This document shows positions 1 through 10,300 of a stretch of DNA of 64,000 nt, piece after piece (position 1 is the stretch's first letter; every line of letters starts with the position of its first letter). The notes under the pieces were generated by a model, which was given only the letters and a program-made list of their open reading frames with translations, had not been told where the DNA came from and did not search any database. Origin of the DNA: Gracilariopsis chorda (taxonomy: Eukaryota > Rhodophyta > Florideophyceae > Gracilariales > Gracilariaceae); contig NBIV01000111.1 of assembly GCA_003194525.1 (NCBI GenBank), positions 62,001 to 126,000 on the forward strand, in the 5' to 3' direction. The position numbers and the translations under genes are program-made.

Positions 1-552
1 CCAACCCTACCGGCTATCGTAAGCCCGGACAAGAGGCCAACCTCTTCGAAAAGCCCCAGACAGCTAAAGACTGTTAGTGTTGACAGTGCACAAGAAAAAT
101 CGGATCAACCGAATGGAAATGTTGTTTTTGCTAAGCCATCAAAGGCACCGGACCCTAGGAGACTAGCAGTGAGATACCGCACTGGTGGAGGAACCGCTCT
201 GCGTCACCCCGCAGTAGAGGGACTCCCACCGAGGGGAAATTCAATTCGTTTAACAACGCAAGTCGACGCGTTCTCGCGAGATATTCCTAAGGAAACATCC
301 AGTCACAGGGATACTGTACGCAGTAACGACTCAACTGCGAAGACGCAAGAATATGTGAGGGAAGACATCGTCGATCATTATACTGATGATGAAGATCACC
401 GCTTACGGTACAGGACCAGATGGTACGGGTATCCGCCTGAGTCTGACACATGGGAACCCATAGAAAATCTGCCTAGGTCGCATGTACTTCGCTATTGCAA
501 GCGTTACGGACTGGCTATTCCAGAGGATATCAATTCTGCGATGGTTGGATAA
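1..552 (+). CDS. Ty3/gypsy polyprotein C-terminus with chromodomain (cut by window start)
   Basis: The frame is open from base 1 to a TAA at 550-552, so this is the tail of a longer polyprotein whose start lies outside the window. The last ~60 residues (about bases 352-525) form a chromodomain: an acidic first strand (VREDIVDHY), an aromatic strand (RTRWYGYPPESDTWEPIENL) and a C-terminal helix (SHVLRYCKRYG). In Ty3/gypsy elements this domain follows the integrase and is thought to direct integration to particular chromatin. The segment before it is basic and Pro/Ser-rich, as linkers after integrase often are. No LTR is visible directly downstream; 244 bp later a reading frame on the other strand ends, tail to tail. 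The domain call is firm; the rest of the element cannot be seen. Confidence 0.8.
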   Translation, partial: PTLPAIVSPDKRPTSSKSPRQLKTVSVDSAQEKSDQPNGNVVFAKPSKAPDPRRLAVRYRTGGGTALRHPAVEGLPPRGNSIRLTTQVDAFSRDIPKETSSHRDTVRSNDSTAKTQEYVREDIVDHYTDDEDHRLRYRTRWYGYPPESDTWEPIENLPRSHVLRYCKRYGLAIPEDINSAMVG

Positions 553-795
553 CCCCTATCGTGTGCAGTGTACTGCGTCATCGCATGGACTCATGAAACA
601 GATGCATCAGAAGATGAAGTAGAAGAGTTATGAAGACATACGAAGATGAAGTAGGAAGCTACGAAGAACTGGAGACTTGAAGCCAAGAAGACAGAAGCCA
701 ATGGTTCGCATGGAAAAAGAAGTATGAGGGATATAGGTTTCAAGTTTACTTGGATTCATACCGATAATCGGTTGATGGTCAATCTAGATACCTAG
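553..795. other. Purine-rich intergenic stretch between convergent reading frames
   Basis: No coding potential is seen. Bases about 600-725 are strongly A/G-rich on the + strand, and the motif GAAGATGAAGTA occurs twice about 28 bp apart. Such tracts can precede a 3' LTR as polypurine tracts in + strand retroelements, but no LTR start follows here. Confidence 0.4.
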
Positions 796-2499
796 TTAAC
801 CATGAGGGCTCATGTTCATACGATTTCGGAGAAGCTGCATCAACCCAGCACGATTTTGACCCTGTACGAGCATAGGAGGGAGCCCCGTTTCAATGAGGAA
901 ATTACTCAAGTTGTCGAGGTTATTCTCTCCACTGCTTGTCGGTTGCTGCTGCGCCGTTTCGTTTGCAGGACCCTGCTCTTCAGGTTTCTCTTGTGAAACC
1001 GACCCAACAGCAGGAGCTGGAGTAACTTGTGCTTACTGCACGTTCTCTTGTTCCACCGGCATCGGTCCCTCTATATTGTCGAGATCGACGTATTCACTGT
1101 CGTCCATTTCGTCAATCACGGGATCGTCGTACCCTTCCTCGTCATCGAGTGCATCGGAGTTTACCGGTTGTGGCGCAAACACATAGCCAACAGGCTGAGT
1201 CGTCGACATCGCCCGAGGGTTTTCGTGCAGATGTTTAGCTGCTTCAGTTGTGACATGTTCACGAGTCCAGGGGTCATACCAGATGAAATCACCACCTTGG
1301 TTACTGGTCCGTCCAGGAGAATGGTCGGTACTCAAGGCCAAGCTGCCGCGAGTGCGATGTTCATTCCGAACTAGATCCCAGTTAACGTGGTCCATAACGT
1401 CTAGAAGGTGGTGAAAGTCGGCCTGGTTGGCACTTGAACCCAACACAAGGGACAAATCGAGTGATCTTGCTAGCTGCCGTGCTACCGGCGTCATGTACCA
1501 TAATCAATATGTGTAGTATACATCCCACAGGATGTAACACGCCATCTTGGCGATGAATTCCGTGTAGCCCACGACCCAGTATCCGGAACACGGACTTTTT
1601 GCTAGCTCGCAGTCATAGTAGGTGAGTACTAGAGGTAACTCCGTCGGGCAACCACGAGGACTCTCGATATGGTTCCAGTGAGCTGGAATGGGAACGTAGC
1701 GTCCGTCACGCGCAAATCGGCGTATGCTGTCAATCTCAATCATTTGATATGGCACCAGATACCCGAGACGTGACCTCGTTCTCCTCTCCCAACGAGGGAA
1801 CTCCCAGCACGGAACTTCCCGTTTTCGAAGAAACCGGAATTCGGCGCGCAGCAAGGGTTGATCGAAGCAGAGAGCTGCGTTGTCGACGGTCGTGGGAGAC
1901 CTCCATTGGCGAACGTCCAAGTTTGCAAGGTTCTCGAGGTACGAGTACACTTCGCCGTTGGTACGAGCTGCCCATGTGTCCATGTTCCAATCCTCATCTA
2001 GAGGTACGGTACTGATTGTGCGGCGCATCCGCGGATATACCAACCGAGTGAACCTCGTACGAGCCTGAACCATGGTCTCACCACGACGTCGCTATATCGC
2101 GTTATCTGGAAGCGCACAGTGCGTAAGCCAATCATCGGTGTAGACCGCGTACAGCGGAAGATCATCGGGAAGGCACCCCGCCACGACGTACTGATTGATC
2201 AGATCTTCATCGCCGACCGCCGCGGGATAGAACCAAGGAGCTTGGGCTAAGAGTGCAGTATGCTGCAGAGGATTCTTCCCGACCAGATCCGCATAGTGCG
2301 GAAAGTACTGTACGCTCTCCGCAGACGGCTGATTGATTTGCACAGTCGAAGAGAGGTACGCTGGAGCGTAAGGTTGATGCCCTTGAGGCAGAGGCGTTGT
2401 CGAGAAAGCAGGTGCCACTGCGAGAGGATTGAACCCGGACGTCGGGATCTGCATGTCATCGTTCGACTGCGATGTATAGAACGGATTGTTTGGATTCAT
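796..2499 (-). pseudogene. Unrecognised ~567-codon reading frame, three in-frame stops
   Basis: I do not recognise the family. One frame on the minus strand runs from an ATG at 2499 to a TAA at 798-796 without a frameshift. It is interrupted only by TAG (2094-2092), TGA (1506-1504) and TAA (1032-1030). The first ~135 residues are rich in Pro, Gln, Ser and Tyr (starting MNPNNPFYTSQSND). The middle is Arg- and Trp-rich and looks globular. The next part is very acidic (DDEEGYDDPVIDEMDDSEY) and the C-terminus is Gln-rich and polar. A low-complexity N-terminus, folded middle and acidic linker could suit a gag-like or DNA-associated protein, but that is inference. A TATA-like box lies ~100 bp upstream. 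It ends 244 bp from the convergent Ty3/gypsy pol, so it could be an antisense accessory gene of that element or a decayed host gene. Coherent composition on both sides of each stop argues for a real former protein. Confidence 0.55.
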
Positions 2500-2597
2500 T
2501 GAAAAAAGAAGGCACTGTTCGTCAGAGTTTGAAGCTTGCTTCGTTCGTGATCTTCGTTGTGAAGGAAAGGAAACCGGAAGACCAGAGGACAGACCGC

Positions 2598-2606
2598 GTA
2601 TTTATG
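2598..2606 (-). promoter_or_regulatory. TATA-like box upstream of the 2499 start
   Basis: On the minus strand the sequence CATAAATACG lies about 100 bp before the ATG at 2499, a plausible TATA position. It is A/T-rich within a GC-richer flank. No other promoter element was identified. Confidence 0.35.
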
Positions 2607-4286
2607 CACTCTTGCGTCGCGGTGCTCCGCGCTTAACGGGGGGGATATGTAGCATTTGGAATGCATTGGTATCGGTATGCCGGATCGTGAGCTGAGTCGA
2701 GGACGACATTCATAGTATGGTGCTACAGTACATGGCTGTCCAGCAAGGACTATGAATGTAACCCCTTTATGGAGGAATGTGAACCATGGATGGTAATCTG
2801 GCACTGCACTGCTGTGCATGGTACTGTAGTGGGCCACCACTAATTAATTAATTATTTTCTTATATTTTATTATTATAGTTAGTGGAGAGCCATACATTTA
2901 GACACTACTGTCAGACTATTGAATGGCTTCGCAGCCTAGTAAAGGGCGACCTGCCTAGGTGAGGGAGGCGAAGGCCAACCAACAACACCCTCAGCTCTTG
3001 ACCCTTTGTTCAGACCGTCAGGAATCCTAAGTCGTTTACGACACAGGGGCACCTATAGTATCAGTACTTAATCGTTTCTGAGCTATAGCTCTTTGTTCCG
3101 AGGATATCCTCACGTTTTTTACAGCTGACTGTTCTCGTTTTGCTCTTTTGTTTATTGATATTGTTGTGTTTGCCACAGGACCATCTGATACTCTTATCTT
3201 TTGGCTACGCTGAGTCTCCGCTCTCGGATACGCTGTTCACACACGTGACATTCGTACTGCTGGTGCTCCCACCTTGGCACTGATCTTCTAGCCCCGTTGT
3301 TCGCAAGGCAACACCCACATTCGTGGTTCGTTTGTGGCTTTCCACCCCGCTACCGAGGCCCCTACAGGCATTAGTGGAATACCACAATTACCTAAAGTTA
3401 ATGTTTTTGTTATGGAGTGAAAACGTAGGTAATGCTATTTCTGAGTGGATTGTATTATGACGCTTTGACTACTGCTGCCATACATCTGAGTCTCCACCTC
3501 CATGTTGGTGCCAGCGGGGCAGCGAAAGCTGTAAAATGGGAAAGTAGAGAAGGTCTGACTTTTCTAGTCAAAGGGCCAGGATGCGAGTGTGGTACTTGTA
3601 TGGATCCCGCAAACAGGTAACCTGCATTCCATCCAAACTAGGCTAAGACGGATGTTGGATGGGCTCCCTTTCTTTTAATTGGAGTCTCGGCGATCAGGGG
3701 AGCCTCAAGACCTACGTTCGACGAAATGTCTAAGGATATAGGCTCCAGTGGTGGCGGCCCTCACTTGTTGGGGAGGATCGCGCTATAGGGCTAGGAGGTA
3801 GACCTGGAAACAACATAAGACGGTCCTTAGTTGTGACTTCAGCGGATCTCCTTGTGAGCCACCGCTGTCTAGGTTTGGCACGATGCGTGCCTCTGGTTTT
3901 TCAAATCGACGCATTGGCGTGGCCTAGGACGTGTCTTTAATCAGTGGCTTCGGTAATTCTAAAACTCCGAGAATACAGGAAAAAGTTAGAGAGATGATCA
4001 ACATGCGTGGGTGTAGCGTCTGTGCCGGCTTCTGTAAGGGAGCTGGTGTTGGTAACATGGCATGGTGGTGCAAGGGCGGAGCAGTAGTAATTGAGGCGTG
4101 GTGGCACTCGTTTCAGGGGCCTGCCGGGTACTAAGCCTGAGAAGTGCTCCAAGAGAGCGCTGGGTGACGGCTGGCCTTATTTAAGGCAGAGCGCAGTAGG
4201 GAACAGCCCTCCTAAAAATCTCAAACCTGTTTTACGGGATAAATTGGCCTTACGGGCGGTCTGGGCTAGCCGATCGACGAATTTAG
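2607..4286. other. No recognisable gene; AT-rich hairpin, then GC-richer sequence
   Basis: I see no protein with family features on either strand. An AT-rich stretch at 2840-2880 is flanked by a 7 bp inverted repeat. From about 3500 to 4260 the DNA is GC-richer, with G-rich runs and scattered short open frames of unremarkable composition. The 3' end of this stretch probably holds the 5' part of the DIRS-like element whose gag starts near 4287, but its terminus could not be placed. Confidence 0.5.
2837..2885. repeat. 7 bp inverted repeat around an AT-rich loop
   Basis: CCACTAA at 2837-2843 pairs perfectly with TTAGTGG at 2879-2885, enclosing 35 bp that is almost entirely A/T. It could be a transposon end, a MITE-like remnant or chance. 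Confidence 0.3.
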
Positions 4287-4568
4287 CGACCTGCTACAAT
4301 AACAACAACAACTGTTTGTTTGCAACTGTGTAATCGACTCAAAAGCAGTCGAGGACAAGCCCTAGATCTATTCAGGGCAGAATTTGACCAGCGGGCGGCC
4401 GAACCCCTTGGGCAGTGCAAGCAGAGCAAAGTCGCGCTGCTTACCGCTTTGCGAAAGGAGGTTGATGGGATCTCTGAAGGGAACGAAGTTGACAATACCC
4501 TCCTGCAAGTCAACGATTGGACTTATCCCTTAGTAGGCAAGGAGAAGACCTCTGACAAAAGAAATTCC
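4287..4568 (+). pseudogene. 5' fragment of DIRS-like gag, cut by gypsy insertion
   Basis: The frame is open from just after a TAG (4284-4286) to the left border of the gypsy LTR; the first codons lie in an ACA-rich stretch and no ATG is evident. The protein is charged and probably helical (for example KVALLTALRKEVDGISEGNEV), as gag-like proteins often are. At the insertion point the frame is phase 0. If the LTR element and one target-site copy are ignored, the same phase continues at 12117 with a Glu/Ser-rich segment. The phase match across the 7.5 kb insertion is the main evidence that the two pieces were one gene. The gag identity is inferred from position in front of the reverse transcriptase. 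Confidence 0.55.
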
Positions 4569-5219
4569 TGTTAGAATTAGTTATTATTTACCTTTCTTGA
4601 GTATAGTTGGGCTTATCATCAGTTTTAATGCGCAAAATCCAGCTAGTTTTATTTTACTCGATCTGCTGAAGAAATCGGTCACCCATTTGCCATACCAAAC
4701 TGGCCCAAAAGCCGAGTTGCCATCTTCGTCACACCCTGTGAATATGGCATGACAACATGTTCATTTCAAAGAAGTCTTGGTTGACCACGTGGACATATTG
4801 GCTCCAAAGTACACGTTTCCTACTACTCACAACGTTGACAGACAATTCACACTGTACAGCAGGGATCGAACTGTCATGCAAGATTCCCGAGGGAGTCTTG
4901 CCAAGTCATCACTGGCACCCTGGGTTCATGCCAGATCATGAAGACCTTGTCTGATGACAAGTCATTAGCATTGATGGAATTTGCCAAGTCATCAAACGAG
5001 TAGATCTGGCACTGAGCTCGGTACACCAGTCGCATACGGAGGCCAGCGCGAACAACAAGCATCAAACCGTTTAACTTGGACGAGTTCTCATCGAGTAGTG
5101 GCACTGATAGACCTAGAATAGAAATTCTATATAAACCCCGATGGATGTTCCGAACTTCTAACTCGGATCATCACCATCTACTTCCAACAAATTCAACCAC
5201 TGCACCTCTGTTCCTAACA
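4569..5219 (+). repeat. 5' LTR of the Ty3/gypsy element
   Basis: This is 651 bp with terminal inverted hexamers TGTTAG and CTAACA. It matches 11461-12111 end to end at the same length, with scattered substitutions (for example TTGGGCTTATC versus TTGGCTCTAGA near the start). A TATATAAA box lies at 5128-5135, about 85 bp before the LTR end. Confidence 0.9.
5128..5135 (+). promoter_or_regulatory. TATA box in the 5' LTR
   Basis: TATATAAA followed by CCCCG. It is conserved in the 3' LTR at 12020-12027, which supports function as the element's promoter. Confidence 0.6.
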
Positions 5220-5220
5220 T

Positions 5221-5227
5221 TGGTAGC
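5221..5227 (+). other. Candidate primer-binding site (TGGTAGC)
   Basis: One base after the 5' LTR the sequence reads TGGTAGCATTCGC. TGG pairs with the CCA end of a tRNA. TGGTAGC would pair with a tRNA ending GCTACCA, as some initiator tRNA-Met species do. Only seven bases support this and the following bases do not extend it, so the tRNA identity is uncertain. Confidence 0.5.
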
Positions 5228-5476
5228 ATTCGCAAGTAAGTATTGCGCTTACGTGAAACTGGTGACCATCTATCCTTGGTGAATTTGGCTGCACAAAATT
5301 CCCCAAGTTTGGATGAGCCACAGAGATCCAGATCATACTGACTGTTGATTCCTGACCAATTTTTTTTTCCAGCCAGCCTAATACTCCGATCTAGGGTACT
5401 GCCGTCCTCCCCGTTGGTTTAAACCAACACTGACATATCCTCCGAACCACCGTCAACACCGGCGCCGCCACCACCC

Positions 5477-6091
5477 GTGAACCTCACCGACCCTGGAGCC
5501 CCCGTAGCTGACTGCAGCTTTTCCTTCGAACCCCGTACGCCTTCACCCGAACCAGTCGACAACCTCGTCTCGCTTGAACCCCGGACGCCTCGTAGTCAAC
5601 CATCATCTCCCAAGTCAGTAGATATAGCCCCAGAAGCCTCAGACGAACGTCAAACAAATTCAATTGTGCACAAACCTACAGGAGTACAAACAGTCGGGGA
5701 ACGTATTTGTCAAGCATACAACTCCGCCAATTAGAACCGCAGACGTGTCCTGCCGACCAATGAGGTCGGAAACGTCAACATCTACCGTGTGGCGAACGAT
5801 CGTACTCGTCGCCAGAGAAAGCGTACACTTCGTCGTCGACTTGGTACACCTAAATTTGACGACTGTAATTTACGCTTCAACAGCCGCGTACAACTTGAGA
5901 AACACCTCCACGGAACCAAACACAAAAATAAAGTGTTGTTAAAGACGTCACCAACTGGTTACTTTATTTGCCCTATTCCGTCTTTCAACAACTGGATTCA
6001 TTACGAAGACCACTGCAGTGGTAACAATCATCGTCTGGCTAAAGAAAAGGAACAAAGGCTTCAACAGAAACACTTCAACGGCCGTTTATAA
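5477..6091 (+). pseudogene. Extra upstream ORF with U1/matrin-type zinc fingers
   Basis: This frame lies between the 5' LTR and gag, where most Ty3/gypsy elements have no gene. It is one frame with a single TAG at 5732-5734. It opens after a TAA at 5420 and lacks an ATG, so the original start may be lost. The N-terminal third is Pro/Ser/Glu-rich with two similar EPRTP segments. A basic stretch follows (RTRRQRKRTLRRR). Then come two units with the spacing of U1/matrin C2H2 fingers: FNSRVQLEKHLHGTKH and FNNWIHYEDHCSGNNH, each F-N then His-x5-His. In finger 1 the first metal Cys position is Phe (TTT, one base from TGT); in finger 2 the Cys positions are disturbed. The family binds RNA or DNA; a role in packaging or nuclear transport would be inference. 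Confidence 0.6.
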
Positions 6092-6479
6092 CCCGGTAAA
6101 CACAGTTCTGCAAAAAAAAATTGGTCGTTTTACGCTTTAAGCTACCGTTTGTGGCTGTGTTCAAGCTCCCACTGCACTAAGACTACCAACCTTTTTCAAG
6201 GGAGAAGTAGCCGTAAAGGTCTCACTATCTTCCCAATCTCTTGACCCCTGGTAACCTCAGCTTAAGGAACTCTACTTTAGCCAATCCAACACGCTTCCAC
6301 GTTCTTACAGCGAAGGGATTCGAACTCGAGACCTTGAACTTCCGATTGATTTCCTGAAACCACTTTATCCCATCGTACTGCTTTATTCTGGCAGAATTCC
6401 GAAAAACACCGCAATAGAACTAACCATTTCCACATTTGTGGCCCGAAATTCCTATCCATTTGGCAATGTTTTTTGTTTC

Positions 6480-7370
6480 ACCTGATTCCGCGCAATTTCG
6501 AGCACTCCGAGCAATACTGCGCCCTCATTTCAGTCCCGTGCAAACCAGATTATCCAAAACCTGGGACGATAGCTGGAAGATAAACGTGGTAGAATAGAAA
6601 GTCTTGAAAGAGACGCAGAACAGAAGATCTCATCGCTGGAGTCCGCTCTCAACTTCCTCCTGAGTTCTAGAGGGGAATCGTCTTCTGCACCAAAGATCCA
6701 TAGACGGCCTGTGTTTACTGGAAAGCAGAACATTGATAGTTGGATGACACATGTCCGGAAATATCTGGAAGGAACCTCAAATGGCAAAGCACTTCCCATA
6801 GCGCTCAGCTATATTGGTGGAGCAGCTCACTAGTGGTACCTCGCCCAAGTAAAAACTGGAACACACTTCACCACACTCGAAGAGCTATATGACAGTCTGC
6901 AGACCCGCTTTAGAATAGGGAACAAGGAAAAACTTGCTCGGGATACACGGAGCAAGTGGAAACAAATGAAAGACGTTCAGCAGTACAATGAGGATTTTCT
7001 GAAGATTATACTGGATATTCCCAATATCAGTATGGAAGAACAGGTAGACAGATACAAAAGAAGACTCAAGAGCTTTATTTAGAAAGAGCTTTGTACCAAG
7101 TAATACAACTCTGTCACAGACGCGATGAAAGATGCGGAAAGAGTCGAGTCAGCGTACAAAAGAGGGGGTTCCAGTAGATTTGGCAGAGGAGCGGGCAGCC
7201 AATGGCATAACAATGGACCCGTACAAATGAAAATTGGAAACGTGAAGCTAGAGAAGCTTACCGCAGAAGCCAGAGAACATTTCCGCAAGAACAGACTTTG
7301 TTTCCGTTGCAGAGGACCAGGACACAGAGCGAACGACCCGCGCTGCCCAAAACCCTCTCAGAGGTACTGA
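6480..7370 (+). pseudogene. Ty3/gypsy gag with CCHC-like zinc knuckle, broken
   Basis: A gag-type segment at about 6870-7090 has the usual helical capsid character (ELYDSLQTRFRIGN, then WKQMKDVQQYNEDFLKI). An in-frame TAG at 7079-7081 interrupts it. Near 7296-7345 there is a zinc knuckle, CFRCRGPGHRANDPRC, with spacing C-x2-C-x4-H-x6-C. The usual retroviral spacing is C-x2-C-x4-H-x4-C, so this one has two extra residues before the last Cys. Frame changes upstream hide the gag start; the boundary at 6480 is approximate. Gag would form the particle that packages element RNA. Confidence 0.65.
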
Positions 7371-10300
7371 CTCAAATTTAGTCAGTTCCAGCTGAAACCA
7401 CCGTAGCCACAGAAAAAACCAGGATATCAGCGACTTATGTCAACGTCGAAGAACGCACAGAACACCCGAGGGCGATTACCAAACTAGACCACAAGAAATA
7501 CAGACTTCTAACGTCAAACCTTGCATCACCAGTTGAAACCCCAGCCCCAGGACTGTTACTTGCGCAAGTATGCGTAAACGGAAAAATCTGTAAAGTGTTG
7601 TTCGATAACGGATCTAAAATCAGTTACCTTTCATAGGCTTTCATTAAACGCGTGGCCATTCCACCAGTCAAAACGAACTAATAAGCAGAAATGGCCAATG
7701 GAGCAACTACCATTCTAGAAGGGTCTGATAAAGATGGAGTTACATTGGAAATAGACCACCTCAAGTAGAAGAGACGGTTCGACATCTGCCCATTGTACGG
7801 ATATGACGCAATCTTTGGAAAAAACTGGCGTCACCAATACAACCCCTATGTCAACCACCGAACCAACGTCATATAATTTCCCCACGAAAATAAACAAGTT
7901 GTCGTTAACGCTACGTGAAAACGAAGGAACGACATGAAAACAATCAACACTATCAAGAAATGCATACAGAAGACGTTACAAGTATTTGCGGTTGTTGTAC
8001 GCCGCCAAAATGAACCAGAAAATACAGAAGTACAAAACCCAAACCTGAAGTCATTGTTAGGTGAATTTGAAGATGTATTTCCAGACCAACTCCCAAAAGG
8101 ACTACCCCCGCAGCGAGAATAAAACTTTCATATCGACCTACTGCCAGGCTCTACACTACTCAAGAAAGCACTATATCGAACGTCAGATAAGGAACTTCCG
8201 GAATTACGTAAGCAGCTCGATGAACTACTTCAAAAGGGTTTCATCCGACCAAGTTTAAGCCCTTGGGGTGCACCCGTACTATTCGTCGCCAAAAAAGATG
8301 GAGCATTGAGACTATGCATTGAGTTCCGAGGATTAAACAAACTAACGGTGAAGAATATTTACCCCATAGCCCGCATTGATGACATATTAGATCAGCTAAG
8401 TGGCGCTAGAATATTTTCAAAAATAGATCTTCGTTCAGGATATCATCATACAAGACTTTCCGAACAGTCAATATCAAGAAAAACCTTCCGTACAAGATAC
8501 GGTCACTTTTGGTTCTTCGTACTTCCTTTTGGTCTTACTAACGCGCCAGCTTCATTTATGAGCCTGATGGATATGATACTGAGATAATATATAGACGTGT
8601 TCGCCTCAGTATATCTAGATGACATTCTTATTTATAGTAAGAACAACGAAGAAGATCTGAAGCATCTCAGATGTGTACTCAACAAACTTCGCAAGCACAT
8701 GCTTTATGCGAAGCTTTCAAAGTGTGAATTAATGAAGCAGAAAGTTGAGTATCTTGGACACATTGTGAGTGCAGAAGGTGTACCCGTCGAAGCGCAGAAA
8801 GTTGATTCAATCCTGAATTGGAGTACTTCTAAAAACAACACCGACGCCCAGGCATTCATAGGATTAGTAAACTACTACCGAATTTTTATCCAGAACTGTT
8901 ACGAAATATCGAAACCCTTGACCAAACTATGCGGAAAATCTGAATTTAAATGGAAAAAAGAACAAGCTCAAAGTTTTGATTCCTTGAAGAAAGCTATCAC
9001 GAGAACCCCAGTATTAAGGCACTTTGACCCAAAACTAACCATCATCGTTACTACTGACGCTTCTCAATATGATATTGGAGCCCTTATGGAACAGGTTGAA
9101 AATAATGTTAAGAGACCTGTCGCATTTTCATCAAGAACATTAAACGCCGCCGAACAACGGTAGGCAGCCCACGAAAGAGAACTCTTGGGGGTAATAGACA
9201 CGTGGGGGACATGGAGAGTGTACCTTCATGGCCAAATATGTACAGTTTACACTGACCAATACCCTTTGAATTATCTAGAGTTTCAACCGAACCTGTCTCA
9301 AAGACAGGTAACCTGGCTGGAAAAAATCGTTGAGTTGGACTTTTGTTTTCAGCCGATCAAAGGGAAGTCCAACGTTGTCACAGATGCTCTTTCAAGATAC
9401 CCAAAACACGCTGAGAACCCTAAAGTAGTTAACCAGTCACTACTTCAGGAAGCAATTCACAAAACCTCCAAAGTGAATGGTATATTCCAGCTTGGTGAAG
9501 TATCCAGAAAGGATACGCGCGCATTCATCAACGGATATATGAACGACAAGGAATTCAGAAACCTATAAAAATCCCCAGAGGGCCTATTCTACAAACAAAA
9601 TGGATTTTTGTATAGTGAAGCACGACTCTGCGTACCAAAAGGAGAAGTACGACTTAAAAGACACAAGACTACCACGATCAACCTATATAAGATCATCTAG
9701 CATTTAAAAGAACATATGAAAAGATTCGGAGACTATAATATTTGAAATCGTTACGCCAAACGACTAAGGAATACGTCGACTCATGTCTGAAGTGTCAAGA
9801 AATGAAATCAGGAACCAAGGACCCCCAGGTTAAACTACAACCACTAACTACTCCGAGAAAGAAGTGGGCCCAAATTACAATGAACTTCATCACACCGCTT
9901 CCCATAACGAAACATGGGAATAGTGCATTGTACTTCGTAGTATACCGCCTATCCAACATCATCAGAATTATCCCCACAACATAAGATGTCACTGCATTCC
10001 ACACTGCACAACTGTATTTCAAACACGTGTACAGATATCATTGCCTCTCTGAAATAAGTATCTCCGACAGGGACAAGATGTTTACGAGCAACTGTTGGAA
10101 AGAACTATTCCGTCTCATCGGTACTAAGATAAGGACATCAACAGCATATCAACCACAGACATATAGTCAAACAGAGGTAATTAACAAAAAAATTGAAGAA
10201 CTGATTAGAGCATACGTCAACCTTAAGCAATCTAATTGGGATGAAAATCTCATAGAATTCGAAGTTGCATACAACTCGTCAGAGAACTCAACCACAAAGT

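Noticed and set aside
6300-6385. tRNA-like B box (GAGTTCGAATCCC on the minus strand)
   Set aside because: The bases flanking the TTCGAAT loop do not pair as a T stem, and no acceptor stem or D arm can be closed.
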